A stretch of DNA of 64,000 bases from Streptomonospora salina (GCF_014204715.1 NZ_JACHLY010000001.1:2511001-2575000); one strand, 5' to 3'; positions 35,144 through 44,470 are shown, counted from the first letter of the stretch. The notes: a model not told the origin generated them from the letters alone. Numbers and translations: made by a program.

Positions 35144-35208
35144 GCGTTGATCTTGTAGCTATCGTCATAGAAACCGGTTTCTAGTGACGGTAGCTACAAG
35201 ATCAACGC
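35144..35208. repeat. 65-bp imperfect palindrome
   Basis: Arms GCGTTGATCTTGTAGCTA (35144-35161) and TAGCTACAAGATCAACGC (35191-35208) are exact 18-bp complements. The inner part continues with one bulge to GAAACCGGTTTC at the centre. It is less GC-rich than the surroundings and ends directly at a 13-bp tandem repeat. Confidence 0.85.
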
Positions 35209-35259
35209 GGTTTCGCGGCCCGGTTTCGCGGCCCGGTTTCGAGGCCCGGTTTCGCGGCC
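35208..35259. repeat. Four tandem 13-bp repeats
   Basis: CGGTTTCGCGGCC occurs four times in a row; the third copy has one change (CGAGG). It abuts the 65-bp palindrome. Confidence 0.9.
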
Positions 35260-35585
35260 CGACGGCCGGTCGTCCTCCTGCCAGGACCCGCCCACCCCCG
35301 ACCCGGGGCCGCCGACCGGAGGCCGATCGCACCCCGCCCTTGGTTACGGTCATGGAAACCATGGCTGTCGGTGGAGCAGAAAACACCACCCAATTTTCCG
35401 GCATACGTGACGAACACCCCCAAGTCACTCGCGCCGCATCGCCGCCGATCTCGTAGGATCCCCCTACCGCTGCGGTCACCCGGTGCGCCTCGGCCGGACC
35501 CCCTCATCACGCTGCTTTTCAGCGGGTCCGCCTTCGCCTGCCCGGAACCGGCGCAACCCCGCCCTCGGCACGAAGAGACCCCTCA

Positions 35586-37184
35586 ATGCCCGACGACGCC
35601 CCCGGCTCCGATTCCGACGGCGCAGCTTCCGCCCCGCCGGAGGACTCCGGATCCGGCGGAACCGATTCGGCCGATACCCCGTCTACCCGGTCCGCGGCCG
35701 ACGGGGCCGCCGACTCCGACGGGGCCGACACGGAAGACGAGCCCACCGGTACCGGCGGCGAGGCGTCGACCGGCGGCGACGCGGACGACGGCAAGGCGGC
35801 CGCCGACCCCGGCGGCGCACGGGGAGACGCCCACGGCGCTCCCGCGGAACCGGACGGTTCCACCGACCCCACCGGTTCCGCCGACTCCGCGGCCACCGCC
35901 GGTAGCGGCCGGCGCAGGCGCCGGGCACTCGGGTGGACGGCCGCGGCCCTGGTCCTCGTGCTCCTCGCCGGAGTCGGCACCGCCTACGGGTACTACCGCT
36001 CGCTGCAGGGCGACATCGTCCGCCACGATCTGGACACCGCCCTCGACGAAGCGGACCGCCCGGCCAGAATCGGCGACGACCTGAACATCCTGTTCATCGG
36101 CTCCGACGGCCGCGAGGGCGGCAACGCCGCCTACGGCGGGCGCGACTTCGTCGGCGAACGCTCCGACGCGCTGATGCTGGCCCATATCTCCACCGACGGC
36201 CGCGTCACCGTGGTCAACATCCCGCGCGACTCCCTGGTCGATCTGCCGGAATGCGATCCCTACGGCGAGACCGAGGGCACACCCGCCCACCACGGGATGA
36301 TCAACGCGGCGCTGTTCCACGGCGGACCACCGTGCGTCGTCAAGACCGTCGAGTCGCTCACCGGCATCCGCGTCGACCACTTCGCGCACCTGACCTTCGT
36401 CGGATTCCGCGAGATGATCGACGCGATCGGCGGCGTGAACATGTGCATCCCGCAGCCGCTGCACGACGATCGGGCCAAGCTCGACCTCGACGCCGGCCGG
36501 CAGCGGCTGGACGGTGAGGAGGCGCTGTCGTTCGTCCGTGCGCGCTACGACATCGGCAACGGCGGCGACATCGGGCGCATCGACCGCCAGCAGATGTTCC
36601 TCGGCGCGCTGGCCGACGAGACCGCGGGAAGCGACCTGCTCACCCGCCCGAGCCAGGCGACCGGCATGCTCCGCGCGCTCTCCGAGCACACCGGAACCGA
36701 CGACGGCTTCACCCTGCCCACGATGGTCTCGATCGCCTCGACACTGGCCGGGACCGACCTGTCCGACATCGCGTTCTACACGGTGCCCTGGCAGCGTGCG
36801 CCGTCCGACGCCAACCGCGTCGTCTGGGACGAGGACGCCGCGGCGCGGCTGTTCTCCGCCGTCCGGCACGACCGGCCGGTGCAGGACCGGCTGCTGGTGA
36901 CCGGCGAACAGGACTCGGGGGACTCGGGGGACTCCGGGGACTCCGGGGACTCCGGCGGCGACGGCACCGCGAGCGGGGCGAACGACGGCGACGCCGGGGA
37001 GGCGGACGCCGCCTCGCCGACGAACAGAGCGGGGTCCGGCACGGGCACCGCCGGCGCTTCGCCGGACGCCGGCGGCGCACCGGCCAAGCCGATCACGGGA
37101 CGCGACGCGACCTCCAACCCGTGCGCCAACGGTCTGGGGCAGGGCACGCAGAGCGATGAAGAGAACGGTCCGGCGCAGCCGTGA
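35586..37184 (+). CDS. LytR-CpsA-Psr (LCP) family protein
   Basis: A 532-residue LCP protein. Residues 1-110 are a disordered Asp/Ser/Gly-rich cytoplasmic tail; one TM helix at ~118-136 (WTAAALVLVLLAGVGTAYGY). The extracellular LCP domain (~155-440) has ILFIGSDGREGG, RSDALMLAHI, VVNIPRDSLVDLP, GFREMIDAIGGVNMCIP and GEEALSFVRARYD...GRIDRQQMF, which carry the pyrophosphate-binding Arg/Asp residues. LCP enzymes attach undecaprenyl-linked glycopolymers to peptidoglycan. The C-terminal 100 residues are low-complexity with a (GDS)n run (about 36917-36955). Next gene is an L,D-transpeptidase, so this is an envelope locus. Confidence 0.92.
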   Translation: MPDDAPGSDSDGAASAPPEDSGSGGTDSADTPSTRSAADGAADSDGADTEDEPTGTGGEASTGGDADDGKAAADPGGARGDAHGAPAEPDGSTDPTGSADSAATAGSGRRRRRALGWTAAALVLVLLAGVGTAYGYYRSLQGDIVRHDLDTALDEADRPARIGDDLNILFIGSDGREGGNAAYGGRDFVGERSDALMLAHISTDGRVTVVNIPRDSLVDLPECDPYGETEGTPAHHGMINAALFHGGPPCVVKTVESLTGIRVDHFAHLTFVGFREMIDAIGGVNMCIPQPLHDDRAKLDLDAGRQRLDGEEALSFVRARYDIGNGGDIGRIDRQQMFLGALADETAGSDLLTRPSQATGMLRALSEHTGTDDGFTLPTMVSIASTLAGTDLSDIAFYTVPWQRAPSDANRVVWDEDAAARLFSAVRHDRPVQDRLLVTGEQDSGDSGDSGDSGDSGGDGTASGANDGDAGEADAASPTNRAGSGTGTAGASPDAGGAPAKPITGRDATSNPCANGLGQGTQSDEENGPAQP

Positions 37185-37288
37185 CGGCGACACACCGGGT
37201 GCGGGCGCGGTTCCGGCCCGCCGGCACGGCCGCCCCGATCAGCGCCGTCGCTGATCGCGATGGGTTTTACGAGGAAAATCTGTGATTT

Positions 37289-37315
37289 GTGCGAACCAGG
37301 TACCGGGGTTCGCAC
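37289..37315 (+). promoter_or_regulatory. Hairpin in the leader of the L,D-transpeptidase gene
   Basis: GTGCGAACC and GGTTCGCAC form a perfect 9-bp stem with a 9-nt loop (AGGTACCGG), about 135 bp before the GTG start. It may be a leader-RNA structure or a dyad operator. I could not match it to a known riboswitch. Confidence 0.4.
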
Positions 37316-37449
37316 GTCCCACGTAGCGGGTAACGAACACCCGCACTGCACTGCGGCCGACACACCCCCCGTCGCCAAGCCCCGGTGGCATTCCCTCCTG
37401 CCACGCCCGGGACCGTGCCTGCACCCCGACGACCTGGAGGACTCCCGAA

Positions 37450-38712
37450 GTGACATCCCGCTTTCCACGCCGGCCCGCGGCCGGGCTGGGCGCCGCGGCC
37501 GTCGCCGTCCTGATGGCGACATCGGCATGCAGTACCGACGAGGGCGACCTGGCCAACGAAGAGCCCTCCGTCGACGCTGCCGAGGTCGCCATCACCCCTG
37601 AGGACGGCGGCGCCGAGATCCGCCCCGACTCCCCCGTCGTCGTGAGCGCGGACAAGGGCGAGATCACCGATGTGCAGGTCGAGCAGCAGCTCTCCGAAGG
37701 CGAGACCGACGAGAGCATGACCGGCAGCTTCAACGACGACAAGTCCGAGTGGGTCAGCGACTGGACGCTGCATCCCGGCAGCGATGTCACCGTCACCGCT
37801 GTCGCCGAGAACAGCGAGGGCGAGAGCAGCGAGGCCATCAGCGAGTTCTCCACCGAACCGCCGGTCGAGGGGCAGCGCCTGGAGATCGAGTCGATCAAGC
37901 TCGAACCCGACAGCACCGTCGGCGTCGGCATGCCGATCATCGTCGATTTCGACATGCCGGTCGAGAACAAGGCCCAGGTCGAGGCCGCGATGGAGGTCTC
38001 CTCCGAGAAGCCCGCCATGGGCGCCTGGAACTGGTTCGGCGACAAGCGGGCGGTGTTCCGCACCGAGGAGTACTGGGAGCCCGACCAGAAGGTCGACGTC
38101 GACCTGAACCTCGCCGGTGTGGCCGCGTCCGAAGGCGTGTGGGGCATCGAGAACCGCAGTTTCGGGTTCGAGGTCGGGCGCTCGCAGATCACGACGATCG
38201 ACGAGAACGAGCACCACATGACCGTCGAGCGCGACGGCGAGACCGTCAAGGAGTTCCCGGTCAGCCTCGGCGACGCCTCGCAGCGGAAGTACACCACCAC
38301 GACGGGCACCCATCTGACCATGGGCTTCCACACCGACTACCGGATGAGCAACGACACGCTCGGCGTGGACGAGGACGCCCCGGAGTACTACGAGGTGTTC
38401 GTCGACTACGCGATCCGCATCTCCAACTCCGGCGAGTTCCTCCACGAGTTGAACGACAACCCGATGCTGGGCGAGGCCAACACCAGCCACGGCTGCGTGA
38501 ACATGAGCCGCGCCGACTCGCGGTGGTACTACGAGGAGAGCCTGCTCGGTGACCCCGTCGACATCACCGGCACCGACCGCGAGCTGGAGGTGACCAACGG
38601 CTGGGGCTTCTGGCAGCGCTCCGCCGACGAGTGGATCTCCAACAGCGCCACGGGCGAGGCCGACGACACCTCCGAGCCCGGCACCCCGGGTTCCCCGCAC
38701 CACGAGCAGTGA
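37450..38712 (+). CDS. L,D-transpeptidase lipoprotein (Ig-like + YkuD)
   Basis: A 420-residue lipoprotein from GTG 37450. Signal with lipobox ATSAC (Cys27). Residues ~40-240 form the two Ig-like domains typical of mycobacterial/actinobacterial Ldt proteins. The YkuD catalytic domain spans ~245-390: TGTHLTMGFHTDY, His332 in GEFLHELND, and the signature SHGCVNMSRAD with nucleophile Cys349. It makes 3-3 (Dap-Dap) cross-links in peptidoglycan outside the membrane, and these enzymes are the target of carbapenems. Downstream of the LCP gene in the same direction, 265 bp apart. Confidence 0.94.
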   Translation: MTSRFPRRPAAGLGAAAVAVLMATSACSTDEGDLANEEPSVDAAEVAITPEDGGAEIRPDSPVVVSADKGEITDVQVEQQLSEGETDESMTGSFNDDKSEWVSDWTLHPGSDVTVTAVAENSEGESSEAISEFSTEPPVEGQRLEIESIKLEPDSTVGVGMPIIVDFDMPVENKAQVEAAMEVSSEKPAMGAWNWFGDKRAVFRTEEYWEPDQKVDVDLNLAGVAASEGVWGIENRSFGFEVGRSQITTIDENEHHMTVERDGETVKEFPVSLGDASQRKYTTTTGTHLTMGFHTDYRMSNDTLGVDEDAPEYYEVFVDYAIRISNSGEFLHELNDNPMLGEANTSHGCVNMSRADSRWYYEESLLGDPVDITGTDRELEVTNGWGFWQRSADEWISNSATGEADDTSEPGTPGSPHHEQ

Positions 38713-39197
38713 GGCCTCCGGCCCTTCGGGTGTGAGCCGCACCGGCGCCTGATCGGTCGGGTGTCCGCCCGGACGCGGCAGCCGACATGAAACGGGGCCC
38801 GTCCCCACCGGATCCGGTGGGGACGGGCCCCGTTTCGTGTGCCGGGGCGCTCCCAGGCCCCCTCGTTCCCGGGAGCGCCCCGCAGCGTCGCACCCCGTCC
38901 GGTCCGGCACGGACGCGCTGCACCGAATCCGGTTTCGCACACTCCGCCTGCCGCGGGTCGAACCGACGGCGGGACGGTGCGGAATGCGAAGGCGCGGGGT
39001 GCGGCGAGGCCCCGGAAGCGGGGATCCGGCCCGGAGTTCCGACCTGGGAACCCCCACAGTTCCCAGGGCGGCGCATCCGGCCGGTCCCCGGCGTTCCCGG
39101 GGCCGGGGTGCACCGCGGCTCCGGCGGATCAGCCGCGGTGCACGGTCTCGGAGTCGGCGCGGCGCTCGGCGGCCGGGCGCCGCGCCGACCGGCCGGC
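38713..39197. other. Gap after L,D-transpeptidase
   Basis: 485 bp between convergent genes. The terminator at 38789-38836 is the only structure; the remaining ~350 bp show no supported gene. Confidence 0.5.
38789..38836. terminator. Strong terminator (22-bp perfect stem)
   Basis: GAAACGGGGCCCGTCCCCAC... pairs over 22 bp with its complement around GATC. TTTC follows in plus direction and the reverse is symmetric, so it can serve both strands. Confidence 0.9.
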
Positions 39198-40688
39198 TTA
39201 CAGCACCGGCGTGTTGACGCCCTCGGCGACGTCCAGAGCGCCGGTGGCGCCGGCGCCGCCGGCGGCGGCCTCGGCGACATCGCCCGTCGCGTCGCCGACG
39301 TCGGCCCGCTCGGTCACCTCGTCCACGGGGGAGGCCTGCTCGTCGACGTTCTCCGCGGCGTCGGCGATGCGGTCGCCACCGGGGACGGCGGACTCGACGG
39401 CCCCGGTGTCGAGGCCCTCGACGGAGGCCGGGGTCTGCGGCAGCTGCTCCTGGACGGCCCCGGTGGAGGGCGCCGGCAGCTCCTCGGCCGCTTCGCCGAC
39501 CTGCTCGGTGGTGTTGGGCAGCACCGCGCCCGCGGCGTCCTCGACCGTCTCGCCGACCGCCGTACCGGCTTCACCGGCGATCTCGGCGGGCCGGTTCTGC
39601 ACGGCGGGACCCGACTGGGGCACCTCGTTGCTCAGCGGCAGGGTCTCGGCGCCGCCGGCGGGAACCATCGAGGTGAGGTCGCCGCCGCCGACCAGGCCGA
39701 GCACGTCGCCGGTGGGCAGCATGCCCAGAGGGTCGCCCTGCTGCGGCACGGTTTCGTCGGCGGGCAGGGTCGTCGCGGCGCCGCCGACCTGCTCGGCCTG
39801 CGGAACGGTCTCGCCGCGCAGCGGCAGAGTGCCGGCCCCGCCCAGCAGCCCTTCCACAGCACCGGTCGGCAGAATGCCCACCGGACCAGCCTGCGGAACC
39901 GTCTCGCCGCGCAGCGGCAGAGTGCCGGCCCCGCCCAGCAGCCCTTCCACAGCACCGGTCGGCAGAATGCCCACCGGACCAGCCTGCGGAACCGTCTCGC
40001 CGCGCAGCGGCAGAGTGCCGGCCCCGCCCAGCAGCCCTTCCACAGCACCGGTCGGCAGAATGCCCACCGGACCAGCCTGCGGAACCGTCTCGCCGCGCAG
40101 CGGCAGAGTGCCGGCCCCGCCCAGCAGCCCTTCCACAGCACCGGTCGGCAGAATGCCCACCGGACCAGCCTGCGGAACCGTCTCGCCGCGCAGCGGCAGA
40201 GTGCCGGCCCCGCCCGGCAGGCTGGGCACCGTGCCGTTCGACACCGGCAGGTCCTGACCGGACAGCAGGTCGCCGCCCGGCAGCGTCGAGGCGGCGCCGC
40301 CGACCGGGTTCGCCTGGTGGACCGCGTTGCTCAGGCCGACGGTGTCGCGGGTCCCGTCGACGGTGTCGTGGACGGTGCCGAGGCCGGACTGCGCCTGCGG
40401 GCCGACACCGGACATGTCGCCGGCCGGGGTGCCCAGGTTGGCGGTTCCGGGCGCGGGCTGCACGGTGCGCAGGTCGGCGTCCTTCAGGCCGGAGACCAGC
40501 GAGTTCGCGCCTCCGCCCAGGCCGGCGGGCAGCCCTGCGGTGACCGGGGAGGAGGTCGGCACGGAGTCAGTTGCGCTCAGCGCACCCAGGTCGTCGGCTC
40601 CGGCGGCACCTGCGCCGAGAGCGGCGACGCCTGCGGCACCGGCCGCCACGAGAACGGCCTTGGCGGACTGGCGAGCGAACTGGAACAT
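39198..40688 (-). CDS. Secreted low-complexity protein with four identical 31-residue repeats
   Basis: A 496-residue protein; ATG after GGAAGGA. Signal peptide ~1-32 (AVLVAAGAAGVAALGAGAAGA). The body is Gly/Ala/Pro/Val-rich with few aromatic residues. Four exact copies of the 31-residue unit containing GTLPLRGETVPQAGPVG and ILPTGAVEGLLGGA lie in the middle, flanked by partial units (GETVPQAEQVGG, DETVPQQGDPLG, SNEVPQSGP) that suggest older repeats. No LPXTG anchor, TM helix or catalytic motif at the C-terminus. Likely an extracellular or wall-associated structural protein; I know no characterised homologue. Confidence 0.75.
   Translation of the reverse strand: MFQFARQSAKAVLVAAGAAGVAALGAGAAGADDLGALSATDSVPTSSPVTAGLPAGLGGGANSLVSGLKDADLRTVQPAPGTANLGTPAGDMSGVGPQAQSGLGTVHDTVDGTRDTVGLSNAVHQANPVGGAASTLPGGDLLSGQDLPVSNGTVPSLPGGAGTLPLRGETVPQAGPVGILPTGAVEGLLGGAGTLPLRGETVPQAGPVGILPTGAVEGLLGGAGTLPLRGETVPQAGPVGILPTGAVEGLLGGAGTLPLRGETVPQAGPVGILPTGAVEGLLGGAGTLPLRGETVPQAEQVGGAATTLPADETVPQQGDPLGMLPTGDVLGLVGGGDLTSMVPAGGAETLPLSNEVPQSGPAVQNRPAEIAGEAGTAVGETVEDAAGAVLPNTTEQVGEAAEELPAPSTGAVQEQLPQTPASVEGLDTGAVESAVPGGDRIADAAENVDEQASPVDEVTERADVGDATGDVAEAAAGGAGATGALDVAEGVNTPVL
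39831..40202. repeat. Four identical 93-bp tandem repeats
   Basis: The unit starting GCCGGCCCCGCCCAGCAGCC recurs at 39831, 39924, 40017 and 40110 without a base change, with partial copies on both sides. It encodes the 31-residue repeats of the secreted protein. Confidence 0.95.
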
Positions 40689-41067
40689 GGAACGTCCTTC
40701 CGGATCGTCTGAATTTCGGTTGCTTCGGGGATGGACTCTGATGTGTCCGTATTTCCGCTAGCGGGCCCTGGCCAGGGGCGCCACAGCGGTTCTGGGATGA
40801 CTTCGGGGACTTCTCCCGGGCTCTCCGCGTCCGTGCGTGGCAGGCACGGACGATGGATGCCGGGACCAACCTGAGGATCTGGCGGACCTCGGGCTGACGT
40901 GAGCCTCGTGGCGGAGGCGAGCGGACTCGCTGCCGATCACGGACACGGGGCTCACGTCAGCCCCCAGTGGGCGATGCCGCTGGACCGATGGGCCGGGTGC
41001 CAGTCAGGGTTCGCGCGCAGTCGCGCCGCGCTGTGCGGGGCGAACGCCGCGTCCCGGGCGTGCGGTC
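40689..41067. other. Gap between two secreted-protein genes
   Basis: 379 bp on the 5' side of the repeat-protein gene and the 3' side of the next minus-strand gene. It holds the inverted repeat at 40891-40963; no gene supported. Confidence 0.45.
40891..40963. repeat. 15-bp perfect inverted repeat, 43-nt loop
   Basis: GGGCTGACGTGAGCC (40891-40905) and GGCTCACGTCAGCCC (40949-40963) are exact complements. The site lies about 200 bp before the repeat-protein start and about 105 bp after the upstream gene's stop. It can be a terminator or a leader structure. Confidence 0.7.
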
Positions 41068-42198
41068 CTAGTCGGGAGAGAAGGTCGGCTTCTCGCCGAG
41101 GTCCCGCGGGACGTCGGCGAGAGCCTGGCGGGCGCACTGGAGCGAGCCCGCGGCCGGGGCGGCCGATGCCGCCGCCGGAAGGTACCCGGCGCACATGCCG
41201 CCGGACTGGGGGGTGTTCGCGCCGGAGCCGACCGCGGAGGCCGCCTCGGGGACGTCGGCGGCGTCGGCACGCGGCGCGGAGTCGCCGTCGGCGACGTTTC
41301 CGGCGGTGGAGCCGCCGTAGGCGGCGAATCCGGCGGTGTCGCCGACGGGAGCGGAACCGGGGAACGCTTGGGGGCTTTGCCCGGCTTCCGGCGCGGAAGC
41401 GGTCCCGCGCGCCGCCGGTGCGCCGGGGTCCTGCCCGCGGTCGGCGCCGGATCCGGTGTCGTCGTCGCCGGCGCCCGGGTCGGCGAGGACCGAGGCGCCG
41501 TCGAGGCCGGCCGGGGCGAACCCGGTCGTACCCAGTCCCGGGAAGCCGTCGGCGGTGCCGGCGGCGGCTCCCGGCACGGCCGCGGCCGCACCGGAGGCAG
41601 CCGGGGAGGCCACGGAGGCGGGCACGGTCCGGCCGACGTCGCCGACGGCCGCCACGGTGCCGCTGATCCGCCCCGTCGCCGACGTGTGCCCGTCGGACTC
41701 GGGCGACGTGTCGGAGGCGGCGGCCTCGGAGCCGCCGCCGGTCTCCCGGGAACCGACCGCCTCGGTCGCGACCGCGTCGACGCCGTCGTGCACGGCGGTG
41801 CCGACGCCGCCCTCGGGCGGGTCGGGCCGGGTGCCGCCGGAGCCGTCGGCGTCGGAAGGGGCGGCGGATCCGGCCGTCTCGGCCGACCCGCTCCCGGCGG
41901 ATGCGCCGGTGCCGGCGGCCGCGTCGACGCTCTCTGCCGCCCCCGCTGTCTCTTCGACCGGGTCCTGGCCGCTCTGAGCGGCGCTTTCCCCGGTCCCGGC
42001 CACCGCGGAACCGGCCACTCCGGCGACGGCGGTGTCGTCGGCCGCCGCGTACGCAGCACCGGCGAACCAGGCGCCCGAGAGCAGCCCGGCGACCACCAGC
42101 CACCGGCGCGCTGAGGGCCACGCCCCCGGGGAGCGCCGGTCCGCGCGCACAGCCGCTGCGACGCGTACTCCGCGTCGCGAACGGTCTGTGCGCTGCAT
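41068..42198 (-). CDS. Secreted low-complexity hypothetical protein
   Basis: A 376-residue protein from ATG 42198 (AAAGGGAA upstream). N-terminus has many Arg, then a signal-like helix WLVVAGLLSGAWFAGAAYAA (about residues 29-48). The rest is Ala/Gly/Ser/Asp-rich and presumably disordered, with a small C-terminal segment holding two Cys (SGGMCAGYLPAA, SLQCARQALADVP) that could be a folded or cross-linked end. It resembles the neighbouring repeat protein in style, composition and orientation, though not in sequence. Function unknown; probably a surface or extracellular matrix protein. Confidence 0.65.
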   Translation of the reverse strand: MQRTDRSRRGVRVAAAVRADRRSPGAWPSARRWLVVAGLLSGAWFAGAAYAAADDTAVAGVAGSAVAGTGESAAQSGQDPVEETAGAAESVDAAAGTGASAGSGSAETAGSAAPSDADGSGGTRPDPPEGGVGTAVHDGVDAVATEAVGSRETGGGSEAAASDTSPESDGHTSATGRISGTVAAVGDVGRTVPASVASPAASGAAAAVPGAAAGTADGFPGLGTTGFAPAGLDGASVLADPGAGDDDTGSGADRGQDPGAPAARGTASAPEAGQSPQAFPGSAPVGDTAGFAAYGGSTAGNVADGDSAPRADAADVPEAASAVGSGANTPQSGGMCAGYLPAAASAAPAAGSLQCARQALADVPRDLGEKPTFSPD

Positions 42199-42727
42199 GG
42201 CGATTCCCTTTCGCGAGGCCGCTACAGAAGTCGTGGCGGTGCGGGCTGTCCGGGCGGATGCCGCCCCACCGCTCCCCTGATTACGGAAGCGGTTCCCCAC
42301 ACCGACCGGTAACCCGAAACCCGGGACCGGTCCGATTGGGAGTGACCGTAGCACGATCACTACAGAACGCAACCGTCCAATCACACGATCCGCGCGTCCG
42401 GCGCCCCCGGATATCCGCTTTTCGACCGGTTCGCCCGAGCGGTGGTTCCGGGCGTTCGGCCGGCCATGCACGGGCGCGTCGCCGCGGCCGCCCGCAAGCG
42501 GCGGTGCGTGCACCCGCGGCGCCGTCCCGAGCGGAGCGCGCCCCTCGGTCGCCCGTGCCTTATCCTGCCGAGGACCGGGCTTTACGTACCCCGGCGATCC
42601 GGGGGCGCCGGTCGACCGCGCCGCTCCGGCGCGGCGGCGGGGAACTCCCTCATCTTCCCGGTCGTGCCGATTCCGGCCACGGCGATCGCCCTCCGCGATA
42701 ACGTATGCACCCGGAGGTGTGCATCCG
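42199..42727. other. Non-coding divergent region
   Basis: 529 bp between the secreted protein and the sensor kinase. The stretch 42280-42420 is lower in GC and probably carries the secreted-protein promoter. CCGGAGG at 42711-42717 is the ribosome binding site of the kinase. Confidence 0.45.
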
Positions 42728-44470
42728 ATGCCCGACATCCCGGAACACTCACTGCTCCCCAAAATGCGGCTCGACGAGCTCATCTCCGAACTCCACATCC
42801 GGTTGGAGTCCGCACTGTCGACCCGCGACCGCGTGCACTCCCTGCTGGAAGCCGTCCTGTCCATCGGCAGCGATCTCGACCTCGCCACCGTGCTGCGCCG
42901 GCTGACCGAGGCCGCGGCGACCCTGGTCGATGCGCGCTACGCGGGACTGGGCGTACTCGACGACGAGGGCAACTTCGCCGAATTCATCCCGGTCGGGCTC
43001 ACATCCGAGCAGTCCGCCGGCATCCACGTCTTCCCCCTCGGCGCGGGCATCCTGTCGGTCCCCACGCGCGACCGTGCCGCGCTGCGGCTTCGCGACGTCT
43101 CCGAACACCCGGAGTTCCACGGGATGCCGCCGGGCCACCCGCAGATGCGCTCGTTCCTCGGCGTGCCGATCCAGGTGCGCGACGAGGTGTTCGGCAACCT
43201 CTACCTCGCCGAGAAGAGCAACGACGGGGAGTTCGACGAAGAGGACGAATCCATCGTCACCGCCCTGGCCACGGCGGCGGGCGTGGCCATCGAGAACGCG
43301 CGGCTCTACGAGGAGACCCGGCTGCGCGAGCGGTGGCTGGCCGCCTCCACCGAGATCACCACGCGGCTGCTCTCCGGCGCCGACAGCGGCGAGGTGCTCG
43401 GCTACCTCGCCCAGCAGTCCCGCGAGATGTCCGACGCCGACGTCGCGATCGTGCTGCTGCCCGACTCCCGCGACCGCGACCTCGTCGCCGAGTTCGCCGA
43501 CGGGCCCGTGGCCGACCAGGTGATCGGCACGACCATCGGCATGTCCGATACCAAATGCGGCTGGGTCTACCGCAACGGCGAGCCCGCCACCGTCTCCGAC
43601 CTGCGCCGGGCCAACTGCCCCATGCTCACCCACCGCGGCTTCGGCCCGGGGCTGCTGGTACCGATCGGCACGCCCGACCACACCCGCGGTGTGCTGCTGC
43701 TGGGCAAGATGAGCGCCAGATCCCCGTTCAACGAGGCCACACGCCGGATGATCGACTCCTTCTCCGCGCAGGCCGCGGTGGCGCTGGAACTGGCCGAGGC
43801 GCGCCGCGACGCCGAGCGCCTGGTGGTACTGGAGGAACGCGACCGCATCGCCAAGGACCTGCACGACGTGGTGATCCAGCGGCTGTTCGCCTCGGCCATG
43901 ACGCTGATGAGCACGGTGCGCCTGATCGGCGACGCCGAAGCCGTCGACCGGGTGCAGCGCACCATCGACGACCTGGACGAGACCATCCGCGAGATCCGCT
44001 CCACCGTGTTCGCGCTCCAACTGCCGTCACAGCCGCAGCACACGTCGCTGCGCGACCGCATCCTGAGCGCGTCCGAGAGCGCGGCGCGCTCGCTGGGCTG
44101 CCAGCCGGGCGTACGCCTGGAGGGGTCCATCGACACCTCCGTGCCCGAGGACGTCGGCGAGCAACTGCTGGCCGTGCTCGGTGAGGCGCTGTCCAACGTC
44201 GCCCGCCACGCCGACGCGTCCGAGGTGCACGTTTCGGTGCAGGCCGACGAACGGCTCACCCTACAGGTCGACGACAACGGCCGCGGCATCCCCCGGAACG
44301 GCCGCCGCAGCGGGCTGCGCAACCTGGACGAGCGGGCGGTGTCGCTGGGCGGCGAGTTCAGCACCGAGGCGCCGCCCGCCGGCGGCACGGCGCTGCGCTG
44401 GAGCGTACCGCTGCACGGTGGCCGGGACGGCGACGGCGACGAGGACGAAAACGGACACGTGCCCACCTGA
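42728..44470 (+). CDS. DevS/DosS-like sensor histidine kinase (two GAF domains)
   Basis: A 580-residue soluble kinase. GAF-A spans residues ~45-195, GAF-B ~210-360, then HisKA_3 with phospho-acceptor His379 (RIAKDLHDVVIQRLFAS) and a HATPase (LGEALSNVARHADASE, VDDNGRGIP, GLRNLDERA). GAF-A has PPGHPQMRSFLGVPIQVRD, which matches the DevS/DosT heme-GAF; His137 aligns with the proximal heme ligand (His149 of DevS), so redox or O2/NO/CO sensing is possible. I took ATG 42728 (spacing to GGAGG 10). The partner response regulator is convergent at 44538-45215. Confidence 0.92.
   Translation: MPDIPEHSLLPKMRLDELISELHIRLESALSTRDRVHSLLEAVLSIGSDLDLATVLRRLTEAAATLVDARYAGLGVLDDEGNFAEFIPVGLTSEQSAGIHVFPLGAGILSVPTRDRAALRLRDVSEHPEFHGMPPGHPQMRSFLGVPIQVRDEVFGNLYLAEKSNDGEFDEEDESIVTALATAAGVAIENARLYEETRLRERWLAASTEITTRLLSGADSGEVLGYLAQQSREMSDADVAIVLLPDSRDRDLVAEFADGPVADQVIGTTIGMSDTKCGWVYRNGEPATVSDLRRANCPMLTHRGFGPGLLVPIGTPDHTRGVLLLGKMSARSPFNEATRRMIDSFSAQAAVALELAEARRDAERLVVLEERDRIAKDLHDVVIQRLFASAMTLMSTVRLIGDAEAVDRVQRTIDDLDETIREIRSTVFALQLPSQPQHTSLRDRILSASESAARSLGCQPGVRLEGSIDTSVPEDVGEQLLAVLGEALSNVARHADASEVHVSVQADERLTLQVDDNGRGIPRNGRRSGLRNLDERAVSLGGEFSTEAPPAGGTALRWSVPLHGGRDGDGDEDENGHVPT

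Noticed and set aside
37200-37449. c-di-AMP (ydaO) riboswitch before the L,D-transpeptidase
   Set aside because: Only one hairpin is visible; the conserved ydaO core could not be recognised.
39831-40202. CRISPR array
   Set aside because: Units are contiguous 93-bp identical repeats without spacers and are coding.
38837-40257. Plus-strand frames with repeated peptide units opposite the repeat protein
   Set aside because: Repeats arise from the 93-bp DNA repeats; only the minus strand has signal peptide and ribosome binding site.
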